Positions 34,136 to 43,232 of a stretch of 64,000 bases of DNA are shown one piece after another. This DNA comes from Streptomyces sp. NBC_00271 (GTDB lineage Bacteria > Actinomycetota > Actinomycetes > Streptomycetales > Streptomycetaceae). The position numbers and the translations under genes were made by a program. The stretch's first letter is position 1, and every line of letters begins with the position of its first letter. Under the pieces are notes generated by a model. It saw only the letters and a program-made list of their open reading frames with translations. It had not been told where the DNA came from and did not search any database. Location: NCBI RefSeq assembly GCF_036178845.1, contig NZ_CP108070.1, forward strand, positions 11,780,001 to 11,844,000. The letters run 5' to 3'.

Positions 34136-34279
34136 TGATCCTCTCCTCAAAACCCCGTGCGCAGACGTCCCGTCGGTCCCGGGCGCCTCTCGCATCACCT
34201 AGGACGGGGGAGGGCGCTGTCACGTTGGCTGACCGGGTGGGATGATCTTCTGGTTGATCATGCTGGGAGGGCGTCGTCC

Positions 34280-34510
34280 GTGGGGAGCACGTCACCGTCG
34301 TACAGGGGGCACCGGTACCCGGGCCAGGTGATCTCGCACTGTATGCGGCTGTACTTCCGCTTTCCGCTCAGCTTCCGCGAGGTCGAGGAGCTGATGCTCC
34401 AGCGCGGCGTCATCGTCTCCTGCGAGACAGTGCGCCGCTGGTGCGCCAAGTTCGGCCAGGCCTACGCGAACGGACCGCGCCGCCGCCTGCCCCGGCCCGA
34501 AGACAAGTGG
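34280..34510 (+). pseudogene. IS6-family transposase, N-terminal fragment
   Basis: SPSYRGHRYPGQVISHCMRL, YFRFPLSFREVEELMLQRGV and SCETVRRWCAKFGQAYANGP form the N-terminal zinc-finger/HTH region of IS6-family transposases. It breaks off at DKW (34510), just before the catalytic core, and joins a ligase fragment on the other strand. A C-terminal IS6 fragment lies at 58296-58513. Confidence 0.75.
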
Positions 34511-34514
34511 CAGG

Positions 34515-34686
34515 GGAAGGCCGGCCCCATCTCGGTGCCGCGCCTCGAGCGCAGTACCACCCGCCCCGCGTCGATAGAGACCAGGGCCTGCCACCTGTCT
34601 TGCTTCGGCTCACCCGCCCACCCCGGCAGCAGCGCAGGGTCGGACACAGGGGCGGCGAGCATCGGTTCCGGCAGTGTCCACGTCAC
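34515..34686 (-). pseudogene. ATP-dependent DNA ligase, N-terminal fragment
   Basis: From GTG 34686 the translation TWTLPEPMLAAPVSDPALLP then GWAGEPKQDRWQALVSIDAG is the start of LigD/LigC-like ATP-dependent ligases. The nucleotidylation motif, normally EPKWDGxRA, reads EPKQDRWQA, so the Lys is kept but its context is damaged. The frame ends at the IS6 junction after GTEMGPAFP. Confidence 0.65.
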
Positions 34687-34961
34687 AGCCCATGCCTTTC
34701 ACCCAGCCCGCCCGTCGGCAAACCGGGTGCGCGTACGCACCCGACTACCGGCCCGGCCACGGCAGGTCAGCGCACTACAACACCTCGCCGGGGGCTGTGT
34801 GCTGAGCTCCTGGCGCACGTCCAGGCAGCGCAGCCGGACACGGGCTGCCCGGATCCCGTGTCGTACGGTCTGATGTCGCGGCCGCCCACCGTCCGCAACG
34901 GATCTCACCGAACCCGGCGGTGCCGCCGGTACGGCCGAAAGATCTGAACCAATACCGGGAA

Positions 34962-36080
34962 TCAGGCCGCGACGAGCTCCTGCTCGCGGTCCGGCGTCTT
35001 GACCTTGGGCTTCTTGTTCGGCAGCGAGAGCCGGAAGACCTTGTGCCACGCGGAGAACACCTGCTTGGGCAGCGGCCCGGTGACGTACTCCAGCTCGTAC
35101 TTTTCGAACAGCGCGCGCACCTTCACCGCGACCTCGGCGTACCGGTTGCTCGGCAGGTCCGGGAACAGGTGGTGCTCGATCTGGTGCGACAGGTTGCCGG
35201 TCATGAAGTGCATGGCCCTGCTGCCGCTGATGTTCGCCGAGCCCATCATCTGGCGCAGGTACCACTGGCCGCGCGTCTCGCCCTTGATCGACCGGCGCTC
35301 GAAGACCTGCACGCCCTCGGGGAAGTGCCCGCACATGATCACCGAGTGGGACCAGATGTTGCGGACCAGGTTCGCGGTGAACGTGGCGGCGAGCGTGGTG
35401 AGGAACGACGGGCCCGACAGCAGCGGGTGGATCACGTAGTCCTTGAGTACCTGCTTGCGGATCTTGCGGCCCACGGCCTTGGCCCGCGCGCGGAACTCCG
35501 GGTTCTTGCGGCGGCGCTTGTGCAGGTTCTTGCCGAGCTCCAGGTCGTACGCTGCGATGCCGTACTCGAAGAAGCAGGCGTTGAGGAAGTTCCACAGCGG
35601 CTGGCCGAGGTGGAAGGGGTGCCACTTCTGGTCCTCGTCGACGCGCATGATGCCGTAGCCGAGGTCGTTGTCCTTGCCGATCACGTTGGTGTACGTGTGG
35701 TGCAGCTCGTTGTGCGAGTGCTTCCACTGGTCGGCCGGCGAGACGTGATCCCACTCCCAGGTGGTGGAGTGGATCTTCGGGTCCCGCATCCAGTCCCACT
35801 GGCCGTGCAGGATGTTGTGGCCGATCTCCATGTTGTCCATGATCTTCGCCACGGACAGACCGGCGGTGCCGATCACCCACGCGGGCGGGAAGATCGAGAA
35901 CAGCAGCACGCCCCTGCTGACCAGTTCGAGCTTGCGCTGCGCCGAGATGACCTTTCGGATGTAGGCGGCGTCTTTCTCGCCGCGGCCGGCGATCACCTCG
36001 TCGCGGATCGCGTCCAGCTCGCGGCCGAGCTCCTCGATCTGCTCCGCGGTCAGGTGGGCGGTGGGGTCGATGGCGGTCAA
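34962..36080 (-). CDS. Membrane fatty acid desaturase (acyl-CoA type)
   Basis: 372 residues from TTG 36080 (GGAG 4 bases upstream). Three histidine boxes bind the di-iron centre: GHNILH (87-92), HSHNELHH (121-128) and HQIEHH (299-304). Hydrophobic spans lie around 55-75 and 222-242. The organisation resembles the mycobacterial DesA3-type stearoyl-CoA desaturases. It should insert a double bond in membrane-bound acyl chains using electrons from the adjacent reductase. The reductase stop is only 7 bp upstream, so the two genes form an operon. The Lys-rich C-terminus is typical. Confidence 0.88.
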   Translation of the reverse strand: MTAIDPTAHLTAEQIEELGRELDAIRDEVIAGRGEKDAAYIRKVISAQRKLELVSRGVLLFSIFPPAWVIGTAGLSVAKIMDNMEIGHNILHGQWDWMRDPKIHSTTWEWDHVSPADQWKHSHNELHHTYTNVIGKDNDLGYGIMRVDEDQKWHPFHLGQPLWNFLNACFFEYGIAAYDLELGKNLHKRRRKNPEFRARAKAVGRKIRKQVLKDYVIHPLLSGPSFLTTLAATFTANLVRNIWSHSVIMCGHFPEGVQVFERRSIKGETRGQWYLRQMMGSANISGSRAMHFMTGNLSHQIEHHLFPDLPSNRYAEVAVKVRALFEKYELEYVTGPLPKQVFSAWHKVFRLSLPNKKPKVKTPDREQELVAA

Positions 36081-36087
36081 GGTGCTC

Positions 36088-37143
36088 CTACCGTTCGATG
36101 TCGCAGGGGCCCGCGGCGGCGGACACGCAGGTCTGGATGAGGACGCCCGGCTCGGCCTCGGTGATCTCGCCGGTGCGCAGGTCGCGGACGGCGCCCGCCT
36201 TGAGCGGCGAGACGCAGCCGAAGCAGATGCCCATGCGGCACCCGGAGGGCATGAGCACGCCGGCCTCCTCGCCGATGTCCAGCAACGGCGTGGCGCCGTC
36301 CGCGTCGACCCTCTTGCCGGTGGCGCTGAACGTGACCTCGCCGCCGTCGCCGGTGACGACGATGCTGGGGCGGAAGCGTTCGGTGTGCAGGCGCTCGTGT
36401 ACGCCGTGCTGGGTCCAGTGCTCTTCGGCGGCGTCGAGCAGGCCCGCTGGCCCGCAGGCCCAGGTCTCGCGCTCGGCCCAGTCGGGCACGAGTTCGTCGA
36501 GACGGGCGATGTCGAGCATGCCGTCTGTGTCGGTGTGCACCTCGGTGAGCCGCAGCTTCTTGTCCGTGACCAGGTCGTGCAGTTCGCTGCGGAAGATCAC
36601 GTCTTGCGGCTGTGGCGCGCAGTGGACCATGACGACGTCGTCGAACTCGGTGTCGCGCAGCATGCCCATCACGGGCGTGATGCCGCTGCCGGCCGTCAGG
36701 TAGAGCACCTTGGCGGGCTTGGCCTGCGGCAGCACGAAGTCACCGGTCGCCTGGTCGAGTTGGATCAGCGTGCCCGGTTTCGCCCTGCGGACCAGGTGGT
36801 TGCTGACCTTGCCGTCCGGGATCGCCTTCACGGTGATCGTGACGCGGCCGTCTGGGCGGTTGGTCGGCGAGGTGAGGGAGTAGGCACGCCACAGGCGCAC
36901 CCCGTCGACGTCGACCCCGATCCGCACGTACTGACCGGCTGTGTGGCCGCGCCAGCCCCGTCCCGGCCTGATCACGATGGTCGCGGCGTCACCCGTCTCG
37001 GGGTGTACGGCCTCGATGCGCCCGCGCAGGTCGGCGCCCGCACGCAGCGGGCTGACCAGGTCGAGGTAGTCCGACGGCAGCAGCGGCGTCGTGACCATCT
37101 CCAGCAGTTTCCACGCCCTGCTGCGGAGGGCTGTGCTCGTCAT
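36088..37143 (-). CDS. Ferredoxin reductase with C-terminal 2Fe-2S domain
   Basis: 351 residues from ATG 37143. The FAD-binding domain includes WRAYSLTSPTN (RxYS), the NAD-binding domain LYLTAGSGITPVMGMLRD and later WACGPAGLLDAA. A plant-type [2Fe-2S] domain ends the protein, with cysteines in SGCRMGICFGC and a final QTC. This matches the oxidoreductase partners of membrane desaturases (Rv3230c type), passing electrons from NAD(P)H to the di-iron centre. It is first in an operon with the desaturase and divergent from the PucR gene. Confidence 0.88.
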   Translation of the reverse strand: MTSTALRSRAWKLLEMVTTPLLPSDYLDLVSPLRAGADLRGRIEAVHPETGDAATIVIRPGRGWRGHTAGQYVRIGVDVDGVRLWRAYSLTSPTNRPDGRVTITVKAIPDGKVSNHLVRRAKPGTLIQLDQATGDFVLPQAKPAKVLYLTAGSGITPVMGMLRDTEFDDVVMVHCAPQPQDVIFRSELHDLVTDKKLRLTEVHTDTDGMLDIARLDELVPDWAERETWACGPAGLLDAAEEHWTQHGVHERLHTERFRPSIVVTGDGGEVTFSATGKRVDADGATPLLDIGEEAGVLMPSGCRMGICFGCVSPLKAGAVRDLRTGEITEAEPGVLIQTCVSAAAGPCDIER

Positions 37144-37174
37144 GGCTCCAGCTTGCTGCGTCTCAGGGCGTAAA

Positions 37175-37190
37175 GTCCTGACCGCAGGAC
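37175..37190. promoter_or_regulatory. Palindrome in the desaturase/PucR divergent promoter
   Basis: GTCCTG-ACCG-CAGGAC (37175-37190) lies in the 87-bp region between the divergent reductase and PucR genes. It is a candidate site for the PucR regulator. Confidence 0.4.
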
Positions 37191-37230
37191 GTGAATCTGA
37201 TCGGCGGAATTGTTCGCAGGGAATAAGAAC

Positions 37231-38369
37231 GTGAGCCATGTAACCCGGAGGGCCAGCGAACTGGCCCTGGACGAGACGACGGTCACCGTGCTTCGGGCCG
37301 CGCTGAAGACCACCGCCGACGAGGTCGTCCAGGCGATCATCGACGAGGTCCCTTCCTACGCCAACGCCCTTTCGGGCAGCATGGGCGGCACCATCCGCCG
37401 AGCCGTCCGCACCGCCCTGGGGCACTACCTGGACCTCGCGAGCGGGAGCGCCGCAGGCGGCGACGGCGGTGACGCGGCCTACGAGCTGGGCCGCGGCGAG
37501 GTGCGCGACGGCCGTTCGATGGACGCCCTGCTCAGCGCCTACCGCGTCGGCGCCCGCGTGGCCTGGCGATGCCTGGCGGCGGGTGCCGTACCCGCAGGTC
37601 TGCCCGCCGCCGAGGTCGCCAAGTTCGCCGAGCTGACCTTCGCCTACATCGACGAGCTCTCCGCCGCGAGCGCCGCGGGTCACGCCGACGAACTGGCCGC
37701 CCGGGGCAGGGACCACGAGCGGCACCTGGAACACCTGGCCCGCGACCTCCTCGCCGGCGCGAGCCCGGACGTGCTGCTGGCCTCTGTTCAACGGGCCGGG
37801 TGGCAGCCCCCGGTGTCACTGACCGCGGTCCTGCTGCCCGCCGCCCAGGCCAGGCCTGCCTACCGCGCGCTCGACCCGAGCACCCTCGTCCTCGACGATC
37901 TGCCGGACGCCACCGGTGTGCTGCTCGTCCCCGATGCCGACCGGTCACATCTCCTGCGGCAGCTGACCGACCGCACCGCCGTGGTCGGCCCGGCCCGGCC
38001 ATGGACTCGTGCGTCCGCCTCGTACGCACGAGCCGTACGCGCGCGCTCCTCTCCTCTGATATTCGCGACACCGAGGACCACCTGCCCGAGCTGGTGCTGA
38101 GCGCTGACGCGGACGCGTTCGCAGATCTGCGTGCCCGGGCCCTCGCACCGTTGCGGACCTTGCCTGTCGCGACCGCACGGCGGCTGGAGGAGACGTTGCG
38201 GGCGTGGCTGCTGCACCAGGGCAGGCGGGACGAGGTGGCGGCGGCGTTGTTCGTCCATCCCCAGACGGTCCGGTACCGGATGTCGCAGCTGCGGGAGCTG
38301 TTTCCGGATCTCGCATCGCCACAGCGGGTCCTTGAACTGACGCTGGCGGTCGGTCTTCGGGTCAGCTGA
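37231..38369 (+). pseudogene. PucR-family regulator with internal frameshift
   Basis: From GTG 37231 (AGGGAA upstream) the frame covers the N-terminal sensing region (ELGRGEVRDGRSMDALLSAY, VGARVAWRCLAAG) and the GGDEF-like middle to about 38048, where it shifts. The remaining frame gives DIRDTEDHLPELVLSADADA and the C-terminal PucR HTH: LEETLRAWLLHQGRRDEVAA, LFVHPQTVRYRMSQLRELF. One base gained or lost near 38040-38055 separates the DNA-binding domain from the sensor. The target is likely the divergent desaturase operon. Sequencing error cannot be excluded. Confidence 0.75.
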
Positions 38370-38931
38370 CGCGTACTTCGACCGTCCACGCCCGCGCCCG
38401 CGAGCGGACCAGGAATCGTGCCTCGTTCTCGGTGCCATCAGCTAGCTCATGCGGCCCGGGGAAGAGCGGTATTAGCCAGCTGAGACCGGGGGTTGATGTG
38501 AAGACCAGACAAGGCCTCAGGAAGCCCGTCGGGGGCGCTGTCTCCGAGAAGCGCGGTGGCGGATACGGCTCGACTGGATCCGGTGGACGATGCGCACCGG
38601 CCCGCTCGCCGACGCGCTCATCGAGCATCTGGTCGGTGATCTGGGCAGCTATGCCCTGGAAAACGGCTTTCATATCGTCGTGGATGGCGCTGTCCTGGCA
38701 CGAGCTGACCCACGGGCGCGCGGCGGGCTGCAGCTGGGTGACCGGCGGGGCGGCCACGCCGGGTCACCAGGGGCGGGGGGCCGGGCCGCTCGCGCCGGGG
38801 ACCACCGTGGTTCTGCGACGGCCCCGTGCCTCCCTTCCGACAGGTCAACCGGACGACCGACCGGGCCGGCCTGGCACACCGCGCGAGGGATGATGGGGAT
38901 GGAATGACGGAACGTGAGGTCAGGAGTATCC
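38370..38931. other. Intergenic debris, includes a ligase-derived repeat
   Basis: No complete gene is present. A plus-strand piece at about 38590-38710 (LADALIEHLVGDLGSYALEN then GFHIVVDGAVL) may be a scrap of a P-loop kinase or zeta-toxin-like protein (low confidence). Positions 38745-38801 repeat 51372-51428. Confidence 0.3.
38745..38801. repeat. 57-bp repeat shared with the ligase pseudogene
   Basis: Identical to 51372-51428 except for one C/G change. In the second location it adjoins the middle of the DNA ligase reading frame, so this is probably another ligase-derived scrap. Confidence 0.7.
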
Positions 38932-39270
38932 ATGGCGAAGCGGGTTCACCAACCCCGTGAGGACGCGGAGTTCGATTTCATCCTCGGGATGAGCACAGTT
39001 CCGGTCCTCGCGTACTTCACCGGGACATGGCCCAAGGCGATCGAGCCCTGCCGGGTGATGGACCTCGTCGTGGGTGGCATCGCCGACGAGTACACGGGCC
39101 GCCTGACGGCCGTCCGCGCTGACATCACGCGCTGTCCGGCTGCGACCGAGCGATACGGGATCACCGGAGCCCCGTCCTACGTCCTGCTGAAGGAGGGAGA
39201 GGCGGTGGCGCACGGCACGGGGCCCATGACCATCGCCGAGGTACGGGAGTTCCTGGACGGCCACCTGTGA
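38932..39270 (+). CDS. Thioredoxin-fold protein lacking the CxxC pair
   Basis: 112 residues from ATG 38932 (AGGAG 5 bases upstream). The thioredoxin fold is recognisable: VPVLAYFTGTWP at strand beta1/active-site position, LTAVRADITRCPAATERYGI, the cis-Pro segment GAPSYVLLKEGEAVAHGTG and the final helix IAEVREFLDGHL. The normal WCGPC is replaced by WPKAIEPC, leaving a single Cys. It therefore cannot be an ordinary dithiol reductase and may act by a single Cys, as a chaperone, or as a scaffold. The 5' extension to 38914 is not supported. Confidence 0.7.
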   Translation: MAKRVHQPREDAEFDFILGMSTVPVLAYFTGTWPKAIEPCRVMDLVVGGIADEYTGRLTAVRADITRCPAATERYGITGAPSYVLLKEGEAVAHGTGPMTIAEVREFLDGHL

Positions 39271-39524
39271 GCGGCCGCTGCGGCACGTGGCCGCGACGCC
39301 CCTCACGTCTCGTCTATGGGAGCTGCGCCGCCTGAGACACCCCCACAGGTCACATAACGCCGTCCAGCGCTGTCGCGTCCGGCAGCTGCGCAGCCCCGGA
39401 CACCACCTCCGGAAACGCCGGCGTCATCTGAGTGCCGCGTCTCAGAAGCGGGCCGACCGTCTGAAGCGCAAGACCGATGTACTGACCTGGGTCGGCCTCG
39501 CGGTCCCGCTACTCACCGGAGCAC

Positions 39525-39710
39525 GGCACCGATGTGTCCTACCCGATGGTCCGGCGCTACGTCTCCGACCGGAAGCCGGAGGTCCTCGCGGCCTCGGGCA
39601 AAGTCCCGGTGGAAGCATTCGTGCTGCAGACCCATCTGCCGGGCCACGAGGCGGAAGTCGACTTCGGCAGCGTGACCGTGCGACTGGCCGGCGAGCTGTT
39701 GACCGGGGGG
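39525..39710 (+). pseudogene. IS21-family IstA fragment
   Basis: GTDVSYPMVRRYVSDRKPEV then VLQTHLPGHEAEVDFGSVTV RLAGEL corresponds to the region before and including the first catalytic Asp (EVDFG) of another IS21-type IstA. It is unlike the intact copy at 53317 and is truncated on both sides. Confidence 0.65.
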
Positions 39711-39923
39711 CCGATCTTGGCCTGGCCCCGCCAATTCGACCCCGGAGTCCTATTAGGCTCGCGGGGGACGGTCTTGGTCCTCTCGAGGTGCCCGTGCTCC
39801 GTCGACCGCGGCACTCCGACCATTACGTGACCTCGATGACGTACGGTGCCGACCACCGCCAGGTCGCCGGAGCGGCTGAGAAAGCCTCTACGATCCGGTT
39901 GATCACCGAACGGGGGAGGGGAC

Positions 39924-40862
39924 ATGGCCGAGGGCCGGGAAACGGACGCGGTCGCCGAGAGACCGGTGGAGCTGGCCTACCGGCCGACCGTCGGCGAATT
40001 GGCGTCCGCGCTGCGGGCACGCGCGAGGAGCACCGGCGCGGGACGCTTTCAGCGCGGGGCGCTGGTCTGGACGGTGGCGGTCACGAGCATCGGCTCCCTG
40101 CTGTCGGCGGCTGGCTCCGGCCACCGGGACACACCTTGGCCGCTGTATGCAGGGGTGGTGGTCTTCGTCGCCTTCATGACTGCGGTGCCGTGGTTGCAGG
40201 CGCGCCGCCTCCACCGGCTCGCCGAACGGCAGGGGGACATCCGCGGGACGGTCGACGACACCGGGGTCCGGCTCACCACCGCGCACAGCTCGGCCAGCCA
40301 CAACTGGCACCTCTACTCGCGCTATGTGGAGACGCCGGAGCTGTTCGTGCTTCTCAGCGCCGACAAGTCCGCCGTCGGCTTCGCCGTCTTGCCCAAGCGG
40401 GCCGTGGCGGACCCGGAGGAGGTGGACCGGCTGCGGGCGGTCCTCGACCGGCGACTCGTGCGCGCGGACGGCGCCGAGGCGCCCGGAAGCCCGCGGAGCC
40501 GGGGCCGGGCCGTCGGCCGCGGGGTCGCCTCCGTCGGGCTGTTGCTGCTGGGGCTGCTGCTGTTCTTCTTCGCCTTCGCCGCCGTTCAACACGCCGCGCA
40601 CCCAGGCCGCTTTCCCGGGATTCAGAAGAACACCGCCCCGATATCGGCCGTCATGCTGGGGCTGGGGGCGCTTGCGGTCGCCGGGGCTTGGTGGCTCGTG
40701 CGGCGGATGACCGCCATGCGGATTGTGACCGCACTGCTCGCCGTCCTTGTCCTGCTGGCCGGTGGCACCGCCCTGTACCGCGTCGGGCCAATGCTCCACT
40801 GCTGGGGCTCGGACCGGATTGCCCGCGGGCCTGAGGGCGCCTACGTCTGCTACGACTTCTGA
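39924..40862 (+). CDS. YcxB-like membrane protein
   Basis: 312 residues from ATG 39924 with a strong GGGGAGG site. Spans are ALVWTVAVTSIGSLLSA and YAGVVVFVAFMTAVPW, then a soluble YcxB-like domain (GTVDDTGVRLTTAHSSASHN, WHLYSRYVETPELFVLLSA, VLPKRAVADPEEVDRL), then three further hydrophobic segments (GLLLLGLLLFFFAFAAV, AVMLGLGALAVAGAWW and IVTALLAVLVLLAGGTALY). YcxB proteins are of unknown function; the soluble part is PH-like. The C-terminus CWGSDRIARGPEGAYVCYDF has two Cys. Confidence 0.65.
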   Translation: MAEGRETDAVAERPVELAYRPTVGELASALRARARSTGAGRFQRGALVWTVAVTSIGSLLSAAGSGHRDTPWPLYAGVVVFVAFMTAVPWLQARRLHRLAERQGDIRGTVDDTGVRLTTAHSSASHNWHLYSRYVETPELFVLLSADKSAVGFAVLPKRAVADPEEVDRLRAVLDRRLVRADGAEAPGSPRSRGRAVGRGVASVGLLLLGLLLFFFAFAAVQHAAHPGRFPGIQKNTAPISAVMLGLGALAVAGAWWLVRRMTAMRIVTALLAVLVLLAGGTALYRVGPMLHCWGSDRIARGPEGAYVCYDF

Positions 40863-40999
40863 GCGGGCCTCGGTCTCCGAGCGGGTCCGGAGATCATCTC
40901 TCGGCGGCGAGCCGCAGAAGCCGCGCAGTCAGCAGGGCGGTAAGAACCGTGTCACCGATCCTGCTGGCTTATTCGGTCACGCGGCGAGGGAGAGGTCGA

Positions 41000-41136
41000 G
41001 GCGGGCAAGCCGGGAGCTCGATCTCCTGCCCGGCGGCACCGAGACCGTCATGGGCGCCGACAGCACCCTCAAGGAGGCGGTCGACCGCATCATGCTCGAC
41101 ACCGGCTTGGTCGGCCTTCCCGCACTCGATCGCTAA
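41000..41136 (+). pseudogene. Unassigned fragment interrupted by IS5
   Basis: The frame ends ADSTLKEAVDRIMLDTGLVG LPALDR, reminiscent of a CBS-domain half. Its TAA stop (41134-41136) falls on the TA target duplication of the following IS5 element, so the original frame may have been longer. Assignment is weak. Confidence 0.25.
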
Positions 41137-42087
41137 GAGGGCATCTGATCTAGGTAGTTGGTAGTTAGGGATGTTTTTGTGACTGTCGGGGATGGCTGTC
41201 GTTGAGCGAGGCGTGAACGCTCGTCGCCTGTACCGCAGTGATGTCTCCGATGCCCGCTGGGCCTTGATCGAACCGGTTTTCACGGCCTGGCGAGCCGGCC
41301 GGACCGGCCCCGGTACGGCGGCCCGGGTCCACGACTTACGGGAGATCGTCAACGCGATCCTCTACGTCAACCGAACCGGCATTCCCTGGGAGTACCTGCC
41401 GCACGACTTCCCGCCGTACAAAACCGTCTATGACTACTACGCGAAGTGGGAAGCGGATGGCACGACCCAGCGGGTCCACGACCTGTTGCGTGAACGGACC
41501 CGACGTTCCCACGGCCGCAACGCGGAGCCAACCGCCGCCGTGATCGACGCGCAGAGCGTGAAGACTTCGGCAAACGTGGCCGAGACCAGCCAGGGCATCG
41601 ACGCCGGCAAGAAGATCAAAGGACGCAAGAGGCACCTGATCACCGACACACTCGGCCTGGTGCTGGCCGTCCTCATCACCGCCGCCAACGTGCACGACAC
41701 CGCCGGCGGCAAGCTCCTGCTCGACGACCTGGCCGCCGCCCATCCCGGCGTGACCAAGGTGTGGGCCGACGGCGGTTACCAGACCAGCATCCTCAACCAC
41801 GGCGCCGGACTCGGCATCGACGTCGAGGTGGTGCAGCGGCCTCGGGCGAAGGGGTTCGAGCCCCTGCCGAAGCGATGGGTGATCGAGCGGACCTTCGGCT
41901 GGCTCATGCAGCACCGCCGCCTCGCGCGGGACTACGAAGCCCTCCCACAGAGATCCCGCACGATGATCCACTGGGCAATGGCTAACAAAATGTCCCGCGA
42001 GCTGACCGGAGAATCCACCCCAACGTGGCGAATCGAAACGGACAACACTGCCATAGCAATCTGAAAGCTGATCAGATGCTCTCTTAG
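41133..42087 (+). mobile_element. Complete IS5-family element
   Basis: CTAAGAGGGCATCTGATC (41133-41150) is inverted at 42070-42087 with one mismatch. If the repeat begins at AGAG, the flanking TA on both sides is the target duplication. The size is about 0.95 kb with one intact transposase. Confidence 0.8.
41192..42064 (+). CDS. IS5-family transposase, intact
   Basis: 290 residues from ATG 41192. N-terminal DUF4096-like region: DVSDARWALIEPVFTAWRAG, LREIVNAILYVNRTGIPWEY, LPHDFPPYKTVYDYYAKW. The DDE core is AAVIDAQSVKTSANVAE (Asp), VTKVWADGGYQTS (Asp) and PKRWVIERTFGWLMQHRRLA (Glu). The C-terminus after MIHWAMANKMSREL is normal. It appears fully functional. Confidence 0.9.
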   Translation: MAVVERGVNARRLYRSDVSDARWALIEPVFTAWRAGRTGPGTAARVHDLREIVNAILYVNRTGIPWEYLPHDFPPYKTVYDYYAKWEADGTTQRVHDLLRERTRRSHGRNAEPTAAVIDAQSVKTSANVAETSQGIDAGKKIKGRKRHLITDTLGLVLAVLITAANVHDTAGGKLLLDDLAAAHPGVTKVWADGGYQTSILNHGAGLGIDVEVVQRPRAKGFEPLPKRWVIERTFGWLMQHRRLARDYEALPQRSRTMIHWAMANKMSRELTGESTPTWRIETDNTAIAI

Positions 42088-42297
42088 TGCGTGTTTCTCA
42101 ACTCGCAGCGTCGAAGACGTGGCGGGCCGGGGGCGATAGATAGAGAAGTTGACGGATGGCGACGCGGCCCACGTACGGGTGCCCGTCGATCTCCGCGCGC
42201 CGAGCGGCTTGCTCGGGGTCCTGCCGGTGAGGCTGCTGGACCGGGCGCTTGCGATGTCGGCTTGCCGCCTCCACTATTCCGTCTTGCTAAGTACCGG

Positions 42298-42339
42298 TAG
42301 TCAGCGTTACTGTGTACCGGTACTCAATAGCGCTGACTA
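42298..42339. promoter_or_regulatory. 42-bp dyad operator upstream of padR
   Basis: TAGTCAGCG (42298-42306) and CGCTGACTA (42331-42339) form perfect outer arms around a central perfect palindrome GTACCGGTAC (42314-42323), with 7-bp spacers on each side that are partly symmetric. A second GTACCGGTA begins at 42291. The dyad ends 20 bp before the padR start codon; a PadR autoregulatory site is likely. Confidence 0.65.
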
Positions 42340-42359
42340 GTGCAGGGAGGAGGTGTTCT

Positions 42360-42689
42360 GTGACCAAGCTGGAGACGGAGATGCTCAAGGGCACGCTGGA
42401 GGGCATCATCCTCGCGTCCCTGGCCGGTCGGCCTGCCTACGGCTACGAGATCACGGCGCGGCTGCGGGAGCAGGGTTTCTCCGACATCGCCGAAGGGACC
42501 ATCTACGCGCTGCTTCTCAGGATGGAGAAGCGCGGTCTCGTCGACGTGGAGAAGGTTCCCTCAGAGAAGGGGCCGCCACGCAAGGTGCACTCCCTCAACG
42601 CTCAGGGACGGGAGTACCTCGAAGAGTTCTGGAGGACGTGGAGCTTCCTCACGGAACGACTGGAACAGCTCCGCGAAGGGGGAAAGTAG
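42360..42689 (+). CDS. PadR-family transcriptional regulator
   Basis: 109 residues from GTG 42360 (GGGAGGAGG 6 bases upstream). Typical PadR winged helix: EMLKGTLEGIILASLAGRPA, YGYEITARLREQGFSDIAEG then TIYALLLRMEKRGLVDVEKV and PPRKVHSLNAQGREYLEEFW. It is a short PadR-s1 type with a C-terminal dimerisation helix. It is followed 2 bp later by a DUF1048 gene, a common PadR partner, forming an operon. A 42-bp dyad lies over its promoter. Confidence 0.9.
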   Translation: MTKLETEMLKGTLEGIILASLAGRPAYGYEITARLREQGFSDIAEGTIYALLLRMEKRGLVDVEKVPSEKGPPRKVHSLNAQGREYLEEFWRTWSFLTERLEQLREGGK

Positions 42690-42691
42690 CC

Positions 42692-43081
42692 ATGTCCGAT
42701 GTGGAAAAGAGCGGCTTCATCTCGAAGGTGATCGGGCCCAAGAAGCGCTGGAGGGCGTACAAGGCGCGCGTCAAGGAGCTTCCCGAGAACTACCGTGCGG
42801 CGGTCGAGGCGATCGAGCGGTACCTGATGCACTTCGTGCCGACCGACGGCGAAAGCAACGCGTCGATGTTCGAAGACCTCGCCGACCTGTTCGAGCAGGC
42901 TGCGGTGAACGGAACTCCGATCCGCGAGGTTGTCGGGGAGGACCCGGTGGAGTTCGTCAACGCGTTCGCCGAGAACTACTCGGAGGGCGGCTACGTCCCC
43001 GCCCGTGCACGGAAGCAGCTGACCGACGAGATCGAGCGCGCCGCCGGCAACGAGACCGGAACAGACGACAAGACGGTCTGA
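42692..43081 (+). CDS. DUF1048 family protein
   Basis: 129 residues from ATG 42692. Features: FISKVIGPKKRWRAYKARVK, ELPENYRAAVEAIERYLMHF, MFEDLADLFEQAAVNGTPIR and VGEDPVEFVNAFAENY. This is DUF1048 (helical, cytoplasmic), which is very often encoded right after a PadR regulator and before a transporter or hydrolase; its role is thought to be accessory to the regulated system but is not established. The gene is co-transcribed with padR (2-bp gap), with the same codon usage. Confidence 0.85.
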   Translation: MSDVEKSGFISKVIGPKKRWRAYKARVKELPENYRAAVEAIERYLMHFVPTDGESNASMFEDLADLFEQAAVNGTPIREVVGEDPVEFVNAFAENYSEGGYVPARARKQLTDEIERAAGNETGTDDKTV

Positions 43082-43232
43082 TCGCGCCTCAGCACATCGC
43101 CCCCCGAGGGGGGCCGAGCGCCACTTTCATCGCCTTTCTGCACAGTGCGGCCGCGGGGTCATGCCCGGCCGGCCGCCTCGCGTCGCATGCCCGCGGCGCC
43201 GTCGAGACCGACCACTGCGTGCAAGGAGATTC

